NCBI GenBank assembly: GCA_030762935.1
Contig: CM060899.1
Location: 13,065,001 to 13,129,000, forward strand
From: Hymenopus coronatus
Lineage: Eukaryota; Arthropoda; Insecta; Mantodea; Hymenopodidae
Reading direction: 5' to 3'
Length of the DNA: 64,000 nt
The notes below the pieces were generated by a model. The model ran no database searches, had not been told where the DNA came from, and saw only the letters and a program-made list of their open reading frames with translations. The first letter of the stretch is position 1, and the number at the start of each line of letters is the position of its first letter. Position numbers and translations under genes: made by a program. Shown here one piece after another: positions 34,600-41,889 of this stretch.

Positions 34600-35109
34600 A
34601 TATGCTGCTGTAATTTAATAATAGTACAGAATTATTGTGAAATGGACCAAGAAATGCAAGTCAAACAGGAGTTTCTTTTTGTGGATGTAATTTCCTGCAA
34701 TGATAGCGAATCTACTTCCAGAGTCCTTCCAGTGAAGCAGAGTATCAATGCTGCAGCTGAGAACAGTGATTTTGAAGGGGATCTCAAAACAGAAATAAAA
34801 AGTGCTCTTGAGTCAAATTTCTGTTCACAAAATGGTACAGAATTGTTTTCCAAAAATACTTTTATTGCAATCAAGAAGGAAACGTTTATATTCAGCAAGG
34901 ATTATGAGATGCAAGTTGGAACAGAAAATGAAGCACAAGCGATTGTTCCAGACTTCAGCAGCCAAAATGAGGCATATTGTTTTACCAAGAATTTTAAAAT
35001 GAAGCTAGATAAATGCCCTGAAATAAATGTCAAAATGGAAATTAAAGAAGAACAGCTTTTGTCACAAACAAATTTAACAGATACTATGAATATTTATGAT
35101 GAAACTGGG
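34600..35109 (+). CDS. Leader coding exon of a second zinc-finger gene
   Basis: Bounded by a strong acceptor (TTTTTCACAG, ending 34599) and a consensus donor GTAAGT at 35110. The likely start is ATG 34642 (MDQEMQVKQEFLFVDV), giving 156 codons to the donor and ending in phase 0. The protein is acidic with several KQE/KEE-type motifs (MQVKQEF, IKKETF, MEIKEEQLL), as in the unstructured leader of insect C2H2 zinc-finger proteins. No finger is encoded here and no matching finger exon lies downstream within the window. It cannot be spliced directly to the 580-1834 exon, which lies upstream and needs a different phase. Function: presumed N-terminal segment of a nuclear DNA-binding protein. Confidence 0.6.
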
Positions 35110-35322
35110 GTAAGTTTTTCTCTAAATTCCACTTCAGTTAACACTAAAATGACCAGTCAGTCCAATTAAGTGTTTAAATTTGTAGTTCTTCATAGTAGAC
35201 TCTCAAATATCTATAGTAAGTAAGGGGAAAACTACTGCAAATAAAGGAAAATGGGTAAATCAAAGGAATTTGATACTAATATGAGGTATGTTTATGTACA
35301 TTAAAATTCTGAAAATGGCAAT

Positions 35323-35510
35323 CTGGTTTTGATCCCAAGTGACCACATGTGGGACTTGTAGTGGACAAAGTGACACAGGGGTGTTTTCTCCAGTCTCCCT
35401 TGCCATCACATCTCACTGTTGCTCCATCTTCATTTCATGTATCATAGGTGTCATCACTTGTGATGACATGGTAGTAAAAGCAGGCATTAGGCACTACCCA
35501 AAAAAAAAAA
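35323..35510 (+). mobile_element. SINE-A, 5'-truncated
   Basis: Plus-strand copy starting within the tRNA-like part (GATCCCAAGTGACC), then GTGGACAAAGTG, CTCCATCTTCATTTCATG, GCAGGCATTAGGCACTACC and a poly(A) at 35500-35510. Diverged from the 17546 copy. Confidence 0.75.
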
Positions 35511-35619
35511 GTTTACATTTATTTCTGGTTAGGCCCCAATTTGTATAACATATCTCCATTAGCAGATGTATTTCAGAAATGCAAATTTTTGAACTTCTTT
35601 TCAAAGCACTATTTTCTAT

Positions 35620-35676
35620 TTTTTTTTTTTTTTTTTATTCTCTGACAAAATTGCATCATTTCTCACCATAAACTGC
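35620..35676. repeat. T-rich tract and spacer
   Basis: T run at about 35619-35637, then unremarkable sequence up to the 5' end of the next LINE. Confidence 0.5.
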
Positions 35677-37640
35677 CCCAGGGGCCTACTATGGTAGGTA
35701 TGGGTTTGGCACACCCAGGGGTTCCTGTGCCACACACTGCTAATCATCCCCATAACCATCCACCAGCCATGCATGTTTCAGCACACTTGCGTGCATGTCT
35801 CTTTAGTTTCTGTTCTTCCTTCTAGGATTATTTGTGTTGTTTGTCTTAAGGTCTTAGCTTTATTCCCTCAAGAAGTTCACTTAATATTAGTACGGGTTTA
35901 GCATATCCGAGTTGCCTGAGCCAGTCACCCTCATCGTCATCCATTCCTCCCCATATGACATAGCCACGTGTCATTCTTCTTTGCATCACTGTCAAATCGT
36001 TCCAATAATAATAATAATAGTAATAAATAATTAACAAATAATAATTAATAAATAAATTATAATAAATAAGAATAATAAGAATAACAAGAAGAACAAGAAT
36101 ATGTTATTCCTCTTCTAGGTTAATTAAATTCTTAGGTTTAATGAACTTCTGTCTCACCAACAGGGATCTTTCCTATTTCCGTGGTTCCTGTCCCACGGTT
36201 TCGGTGCAGCTTTCAACTTGTGTGCTCTCCGAAGGTCACAAATGTGAAGGTTTAGTGGACCCTCCTCACAACCCCTTTAGTGCAACACTAGGTGCAGAGC
36301 CATTTAAATGTCATGTACACTAACGTAGCTCCAAAGAGGCTGGGCCTCTACGAGTAGCTTGGCGACCGTGAGTTGCTGGGCTGATCAGGGGGACCTGATG
36401 TGTTACCTCTGTCTGGGGCCCGATGTAATCAACCACAAGTCCTCTGATTCCATTGAGGCATCGTGGCCTATAGTGGGGGGCCACTGACAGTTATTCCAGT
36501 GATAGGGACATAAAGTTGGACCTGCCATCGGTAAAAATGTCACATACCAGCCTGTAGTGATTCGGAGGGAACTCCTCTGAAGTACTCCATGAGATCAGGT
36601 CTGTAGTGGATGCTCCAGGCTGGCGCACACCAAAAGATTTAGGTGTCTTTCTTGTATCCCCCAGATGGCAGGCTGACGCTGACAGTTCCGAAAGGGAGAC
36701 TATACCATCATGGCTCCTCTGTGCTCACCCCCTACAACACATGTTTTTTTATAATGTGGCTGATGTGCGAAACTAAGACTATGAAAGATATCAGCCCATT
36801 TTATATTCAAAAGGAACTGAATGGAATATGCGGGAAAGTTACAAATGCCACACGCTGTAGAGATGGCACACTCAATTGAGATAATTACTCCAGAAAGACT
36901 GGGCATGCTAATGAGTGCTTCTCTTTTGGGTTCTTCCCCATTAAAGTAGAGAAGCACAAAACTTTAAATAGCATCGACGTCCAGTTTAGACAGACTATCT
37001 GACAAGGATATAGTGAACTCTCTTTCAGAACAAGCTGTTGTTGCTGCATACCACTAATTGGAAATGAAGATGACAAGCTTTCTCGCTTCTCATGATCTTC
37101 CTGATATTGGAGTGGACTCAACTACCATATTACATTATGTGAGGCTATGAGAGAGCACCCTTGCACCCCTATATAGCTGCGTTGTTACCATTGGCAAAAG
37201 TTTAGGCATTTGCAACTCGCCTGTTTGTGCAGAATGTGGACCAAAACACACAATTGCTCTGTGTTAACTGCGGAATGGCGTATACATCCAGCTCTAAGGA
37301 GTGTTACCATTTTTTTGAGAAAACGATCCAAGAGACACGAGTTAAGGACAATTTAACTTTTCAAACGGCACAGAAATGATTCCTTGGTGCAACACAGAAT
37401 GCAGCAAAGCCATCCATGCACAGAGAATGCTCTTCAGGCTTTTAAACGTCATTCAACAGAGGATGAAACTTAATAGATATAAATGACATCTGTCATTTGC
37501 GACCAAATTAAGTGTGTAGCCAGTAAAGCGAAACTGTGTGTTATAGTTGGTCCTAGGGTGCAAGATGACACCCTGCTGAAGGTGGCCATTCATGGCAATA
37601 TCTTAGGTAGAACCTTTGAGGCAGTTTCCAGTTCCAACAA
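35677..37640 (+). mobile_element. Decayed LINE 5' part with ORF1 relic (copy 4)
   Basis: Starts CCCCAGGGGCCTACTATGG and GTATGGGTTTGGCACACCC, the same first 60 bp as copies 1 and 2, then diverges, so it is a related but distinct family or subfamily. From about 36690 broken frames give ORF1-like sequence: KDISPFYIQKELNGICGKV, then near 37200-37350 a relic of the knuckle region reading CVNCGMAYTSSSKEC, then HFFEKTIQETRVKDN and FQTAQK. ORF2 is absent; the sequence ends where the Penelope-like terminal repeat begins. Long dead. Confidence 0.6.
35998..36100. repeat. AAT/AAG-rich simple repeat
   Basis: Imperfect AAT runs with AAG interruptions in the middle of the decayed LINE leader region. Confidence 0.75.
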
Positions 37641-37649
37641 TTGTGATTC

Positions 37650-37741
37650 ATGTGTCTTCTTAGCTTCCGGAGAAGGACACATTATCTTGCTGTGAGCTTC
37701 TTTGGGGCTCTTGTGTGGTGGTTGCCCTGCCCTCTCGCTTC
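37650..37741 (-). repeat. Penelope-like terminal repeat, left (inverted)
   Basis: On the minus strand: GCGAGAGGGCAGGGCAACC, CACACAAGAGCCC, GAAGCTCACAGCAAG and CCGGAAGCTAAGAAGACACA. The same blocks occur in the same order on the plus strand at 41764-41882. The hammerhead-like centre is lost in this copy. Confidence 0.75.
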
Positions 37742-38667
37742 TGGTTGGCTAGTTTCCCGCCAATTGGTGTGGGTGCTGGCGCTGCTCTTTCCTGGTGATG
37801 TTGGAGTTGCTTTATGCTTTCTTTTTCCATTTTTTTGTTTCCTGTTTGTCTTATTTCTTGTTCTAGATTGTGGTTTGGATCTTTTTCTAGTAAATGTTGC
37901 TGTGGTTTGCCGTCTGTTTCTAGAATGCTGCATGTCTCTGCCCCTTGACTCTCATTGGCTGGAGACCAGCCTATGGCTCTCCTTGTAAGCAGAGTTTTCC
38001 AGATTTATGGAGTTGTCTTCTGCCGTCCCTGTTGATGTTCTTTTTTTTGAAAATCTAAGCTTTCACGGGTCATTCTGTGGTGAAAATTGCTGCAGGTGGC
38101 TATAAGCTCTGTGTTGTTAAAGTTGATGTGGTGCCCGGTTGTTATTACATGTTCAGCTAGTGCAGATTTTTCAGGTTGTTTCAGTTTTAGACTGCGTATG
38201 TGTTCTTTTCTGTGCGTTATTATGTACCGTCCTGTTTGGCCAATATAGGCACTCCCACAGTCGCATCTACTTCTATATATGCCCGGGTTTAGGAGTGGGT
38301 TGTTGGTATCTTTGGCTGGTCGTAGGAACTATAAGAGCTTTGTGTTTGAGAAGTAGTGAGTTCTGATGTCGTAGCTTTTAAGGACTTTGGAAATCCTGTC
38401 TATGTTGCCTCAGATGTATGCTACACTGATCCATTTTTGGTTGTCTTTTCTAGAGTCCTGATCATCTTCCATTTGGGGGTTTGTTTGGTTGGTTTTCCTT
38501 TGTATTCCCTGTATTTCTTTATGTGCGTAGCCATTAGCCCTGAAAATGCTGTTCAGGTGTCTCATTTCCTCTCTGATGAGCTCTGGGTCGCATATGTGAA
38601 TGGCACAGAGGAATATTGCGTTTATCATTCCTCATTTTATGGTGGGGGGATGGTGAGAATACACTTC
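37650..38667 (-). pseudogene. Penelope-like element 3' part with GIY-YIG endonuclease
   Basis: Reading the minus strand from about 38667: end of the RT domain region (AIHICDPELIREEMRHLNSI, then FRANGY), a linker (DRISKVLKSYDIRTHY; FLRPAKDTNNPLLNPG), then the GIY-YIG nuclease CDCGSAYIGQTGRYI with R and EH downstream (THRKEHIRSLKL; LAEHVITTGHHINF). The CxC-GxxYIG form is characteristic of Penelope-like retroelements, where the nuclease nicks the target for reverse transcription. One frame carries three stops, so it is dead. Its 3' end runs into a terminal repeat at 37650-37741, an inverted relative of 41764-41882. The RT catalytic core is missing. Confidence 0.85.
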
Positions 38668-38755
38668 TAGCCTACCAGAAGTGAGTGAGCGGGGTAACCT
38701 CCACTGCACTGCCACTACATAAGCGAGAGGTGAAGGAAGAAGGATCTAAGTCACG

Positions 38756-39511
38756 ATGGGAGTGGACATTACAGTGTATAGAGCAAGAATTGGACAGTTT
38801 AGAAAAGTAAAATTGGTGAATAGTAAACACAGTTTTGGAGAGAAGATGACAAACATATTGGTTTTAGCAAGTGTTATAACTTTGTTGTTAGTGTTTGGAG
38901 GAATTGAGGTAAACCCCGGCCCTGCAGATATAATAACAATGCTGGAAAACCTGACTGAGAAAATGAACAAAATAGAAGGCATGGAGCAACGAATAGGTAA
39001 ACAATTGGTAAAGATGGCAACAGATATCAAAGAAGATGTTAGAGTTGAGGTGCAGGAAGCAAGAAGGGAAGTTGAAATGGTTAAGGAAAGAATAGAAAGA
39101 TTGGAAGAAAGGGAGAGAAGATTTAATTTAGTGTTCATAGGAGTTAAGGAAAGAAGGTGTAAATGGCCAGCAGAAGAAATATTAAAAATAACGAAGGAAA
39201 AGCTGAATTTGGAATTGTATAGATGGGAAATTATTGAAGCTTATCGAGTTGGAAGACAACTTGGCAAGAGAGCAATTATAGTGAAATTTGCAACAGCCCA
39301 ATTAGTACATGAAGTACTTAAGAGAGCCAAGAAATTAAAAGGAACAGACATTTTTATTAATAAGGATTTATCACCTAAGAAGAGAGCTCTGCAAAGAAAT
39401 TTGGTACAAAAAATGAAAGAAGCAAGAGCCCAGGGAAGAAGAGCTTATATTAGAAATTTCCAATTGTGGATTGACGGAGAAAAGACATCGCATCTGGACA
39501 AGAAGGGCTAA
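38756..39511 (+). CDS. LINE ORF1 with N-terminal 2A-like peptide and coiled coil
   Basis: 251 residues from ATG 38756. Residues 1-56 form a separate leader (MGVDITVYRARIGQF; hydrophobic LVLASVITLLLVF) ending in GGIEVNPGP at 48-56. This fits the 2A ribosome-skipping consensus D-V/I-E-x-N-P-G-P except that Gly replaces Asp; 2A-like peptides at this position are known in some LINEs. Skipping would release the protein starting at Pro56. Residues about 60-125 are heptad-rich coiled coil (LENLTEKMNKIEGMEQRI; VKERIERLEERERR), then an RNA-recognition-like segment (FNLVFIGVKE; IIVKFATAQLVHEVL) and a basic region (SPKKRALQRNLVQKMKEARA). The stop follows a probable 1-nt slip in an A run near 39480. Confidence 0.82.
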   Translation: MGVDITVYRARIGQFRKVKLVNSKHSFGEKMTNILVLASVITLLLVFGGIEVNPGPADIITMLENLTEKMNKIEGMEQRIGKQLVKMATDIKEDVRVEVQEARREVEMVKERIERLEERERRFNLVFIGVKERRCKWPAEEILKITKEKLNLELYRWEIIEAYRVGRQLGKRAIIVKFATAQLVHEVLKRAKKLKGTDIFINKDLSPKKRALQRNLVQKMKEARAQGRRAYIRNFQLWIDGEKTSHLDKKG

Positions 39512-39549
39512 GAGAACCCCAATCAGGCACAGAGGAAAATACTCAGCAG

Positions 39550-40038
39550 ATGTCAACGCCAACTTTAGGAAGTACAACAGGAAGATCAAAGTCCAAGCAA
39601 AAAGGAATGGATGTGGGTGAAGACGGGGAAAGTGTGTGTTTGAACCGAAATCCGCCTGTCAGCATGGATATGAGAACGGCATATGCAGATAGGACATCAT
39701 CCAACATCCTTACGAGAGAAGTAACAGCTGACGAAGTAATGACGTCAACAGAGGAAGCAACAGGAGGAGGAGCCACCAGAGTGACGTCACCCAAGAAAAT
39801 AGTGTCACCAAGAAGAGGGGAAGTAATAGCAGCACATAATTTGGCTTCGAAGGGAAAGAAGGCGTGGCAACAGAGTAGCGGGGAGAATACAGAAGGGGAA
39901 GAAGACAGCATTATATCATCTGAACATGGCAGCATTCTAGTATTAGACAGAAATAAAGCTATTCCTTCCGGAAAAGGCATACAATTAAGGAGTAAAAGAA
40001 CACTAGAAACATTTAGATTTAGATCAGGCTCACAATAG
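39550..40038 (+). CDS. ORF1 C-terminal continuation in another frame
   Basis: 162 residues from ATG 39550, but the frame is open upstream to about 39480 (KDIASGQEGLREPQSG), where it would join the preceding ORF if one A were added to the AAAA run in GGAGAAAAGAC. So this is most likely the C-terminal tail of ORF1, displaced by a 1-nt deletion or reached by frameshifting. It is Ser/Thr/Lys-rich and low in complexity with no recognised domain, ending 12 bp before ORF2. Confidence 0.55.
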   Translation: MSTPTLGSTTGRSKSKQKGMDVGEDGESVCLNRNPPVSMDMRTAYADRTSSNILTREVTADEVMTSTEEATGGGATRVTSPKKIVSPRRGEVIAAHNLASKGKKAWQQSSGENTEGEEDSIISSEHGSILVLDRNKAIPSGKGIQLRSKRTLETFRFRSGSQ

Positions 40039-40050
40039 GGAAGGGAGAAT

Positions 40051-41661
40051 ATGAGGAGGCTTGGATTCTGGAATTGTGAGGGAGTTAAAAACAAAATATA
40101 TGCGGGGAGTTTAAATCAATTATTGATGAAACTTGATTATCTCGCGGTAGCTGAAACATGGTTAAAAGAGGACCAGGTTTACGTAAAGGATTTTGATTTT
40201 GTAGGGATAAAAGGAGATAAGGTAGCAAGAAAGGGAAGGGCATCTGGAGGCATAGGCTTTTTTGTAAAGAAGACGTTAAGTAAAGGAGTTAAAGAAACTT
40301 GGTCAAGGAGAAAAGAAATACTATGGATAGTATTAGAGGAGAAACAAATAGTTGAAAATGTTATATGTATAGGCATAGTATACAATCCTCCTCTTCCTTC
40401 GCGCTTTCATAATCCGGACCTCCTTAAACACCTAGAGATAGAAATAGAACATTTAAAGGAGAGATATGGTAATTCTGAGATTATATTAATGGGAGACTTT
40501 AACATTAGGATTGGCAAAAATTATGTTATTGGAGGGAATAGGTGGATGAGTAATGATACATTAGAGAAACCTGAGAAAATTAGATACAGCAAAGATAAGA
40601 TAGTTGACAAAGGCTATATGAAATTTATAGAATTCTGTGAATTGAATACCTTTGATATTTTGAATGGGAAATATGGAGAATATACATATGTTAGTAATAA
40701 TGGTCAAAGTGTGATTGATTATGTATTATGGCCAATTAATATGGGGTATATTTTAAGTAATTTTAAGGTACTAAATTTAAGTTCCAACAGTGGGCATTTT
40801 TCATTGATAGTAGACATAAAAACATGCACAGAGCAAATAGTCTATAATTTAAGGGAGGAAAAGTGTAACATAGAAGAATACAGTAGATACAAATGGAAAG
40901 AAGAGTATTGCAATAAATTTAGGCAGACACTAAACTCTAATTATGGCCAGATATGTCAGTGTGGAATAAGTTTTATGATAAAGGAACAAGAAATTGAAAG
41001 TGCTATGGATATCTTAAATATCATTATGCTAAGGGCTGGGGAGGAAATAAAAATGAGAAAGAAGGTTTACAAAAGAGATGAGGGCTGGTTTGATGAATGT
41101 AGAGTAACTAAAGGACAAGTCAAACAGCTGCTCATAAAGTGGAGGGAATTAAAGAAGGAGTATATGCAAGGGAGGGATTTATATAATTCATTACTGGAAC
41201 AAAAGAAAACAAGCTGGATGAAAAAATATGAAAGTAATTTGATAGAAATGCTTAAAACATTTAGTGAAATAACTGAAAAGAGATCTTTAGTTTTCTATAT
41301 ACCAATGAAAGTCTCATGGGGAAGGGAAAAGTACATTGATGTGACAAATAAAGAGGAGCGAGAAGGTATGGCATGGCTGAAAGCAGGAGTATGGAGATTA
41401 AAAGCTTTAAGGAAAGGTATTCCACAAAATCAATGTCCAATATGTGGCGGAAATGAAGATATGGAACACATTTTATTTAAATGTAAAGGGACTGAAATTT
41501 GGAGAAAAGAGTATATTAATAAGAAATGGTTTAAAATAGATAGAAATATAGTAGTAGTTGAAATGTTTCAAAAAGATAGTAAGAAGATTGGACAATTCTT
41601 ATGCAAAGTGAAAAATAAATGGATATGGACAGTAAATAGACAAAATGGTGTAATAAACTAG
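40051..41661 (+). CDS. Endonuclease-only LINE ORF2 (reverse transcriptase deleted in frame)
   Basis: 536 residues, no stops. Residues 1-250 are an EEP/APE-type endonuclease: RRLGFWNCEGVKNK (Asn), VAETWLKED (Glu), GGIGFFVKK, IGIVYNPP, IILMGDFNIRIG (Asp-Asn), TYVSNNGQSVIDYV (Asp) and SSNSGHFSLIV (His; the usual Asp before it is Gly). Residues about 250-400 are the Lys/Glu-rich spacer that precedes RT in LINEs. RT boxes (YRPISL-like, PQG, YADD-like) are all absent; after KTFSEITEKRS the sequence goes straight to ALRKGIPQNQ and the terminal CPICGGNEDMEHILFKC box. About 500 residues are therefore missing, yet the frame is preserved. If expressed it could nick DNA but not prime copying. Confidence 0.85.
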   Translation: MRRLGFWNCEGVKNKIYAGSLNQLLMKLDYLAVAETWLKEDQVYVKDFDFVGIKGDKVARKGRASGGIGFFVKKTLSKGVKETWSRRKEILWIVLEEKQIVENVICIGIVYNPPLPSRFHNPDLLKHLEIEIEHLKERYGNSEIILMGDFNIRIGKNYVIGGNRWMSNDTLEKPEKIRYSKDKIVDKGYMKFIEFCELNTFDILNGKYGEYTYVSNNGQSVIDYVLWPINMGYILSNFKVLNLSSNSGHFSLIVDIKTCTEQIVYNLREEKCNIEEYSRYKWKEEYCNKFRQTLNSNYGQICQCGISFMIKEQEIESAMDILNIIMLRAGEEIKMRKKVYKRDEGWFDECRVTKGQVKQLLIKWRELKKEYMQGRDLYNSLLEQKKTSWMKKYESNLIEMLKTFSEITEKRSLVFYIPMKVSWGREKYIDVTNKEEREGMAWLKAGVWRLKALRKGIPQNQCPICGGNEDMEHILFKCKGTEIWRKEYINKKWFKIDRNIVVVEMFQKDSKKIGQFLCKVKNKWIWTVNRQNGVIN

Positions 41662-41689
41662 AATTATTAAACTATTGTAAAATATGAGT

Positions 41690-41725
41690 ATGACCGGTAA
41701 AGAGACAGGGCTGAACACCGGTCAT
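41690..41725 (+). other. 3' UTR stem-loop of the LINE
   Basis: ATGACCGGT (41690-41698) pairs with ACCGGTCAT (41717-41725) around an 18-nt loop, about 20 bp before the AAAT-type tail. LINEs of the CR1/L2 type use a 3' hairpin for recognition by their RT; that role here is inferred. Confidence 0.6.
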
Positions 41726-41763
41726 ATTCACCTGTATAAAGCTTAGTATAAATAAATAAATAT

Positions 41764-41882
41764 AAGCGAGAGCAAATAAGCAACCACAGCACAAGAGCCC
41801 AGAAGCTCATGGCAACATGAGCGAAACGTCGGCATTCCCATGCACGATAATGCAGCCTTCTCTGGAAGCTAAGAAGACACAT
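41764..41882 (+). repeat. Penelope-like terminal repeat, right, with degenerate hammerhead
   Basis: Plus-strand copy of the repeat at 37650-37741: AAGCGAGAGCAAATAAGC, CACAAGAGCCCAGAAGC, then the hairpin GCTCATG-GCAA-CATGAGC, GAAACGTCGGCATTCC, and TCTGGAAGCTAAGAAGACAC. The stem, GAAAC and GTC are as in hammerheads of Penelope-like repeats, but the CUGANGA box is reduced to CCAGAA, so it is probably inactive. Confidence 0.7.
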
Positions 41883-41889
41883 CAAGACA

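Larger units (their letters stand above)
38668..41763 (+). mobile_element. LINE with 2A-like ORF1 and RT-less ORF2
   Basis: Short 5' leader, ORF1 in two overlapping-order pieces (38756-39511, 39550-40038), ORF2 (40051-41661), a 3' UTR with a 9-bp stem (41690-41725) and a (AAAT)n-type tail at about 41747-41763. The left junction cuts the Penelope-like coding sequence and the right junction meets the plus-oriented terminal repeat. A 3' hairpin followed by a short microsatellite tail recalls CR1/L2-type LINEs. Because ORF2 lacks the reverse transcriptase, the copy could move only by borrowing one. Confidence 0.8.

Noticed and set aside
36643..36879. 78-codon plus-strand frame as a host gene
   Set aside because: Part of a decayed LINE ORF1 (continues into broken knuckle-region remnants downstream).
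38746..39138. 130-codon minus-strand frame opposite LINE ORF1
   Set aside because: Low-complexity Ser/Leu/Thr sequence produced by the Glu/Lys-rich coding strand; mirror artefact.
39543..40094. 183-codon minus-strand frame
   Set aside because: Overlaps the ORF1 tail and ORF2 start of the LINE on the other strand; no motif, composition explained by antisense of a Ser/Lys-rich frame.
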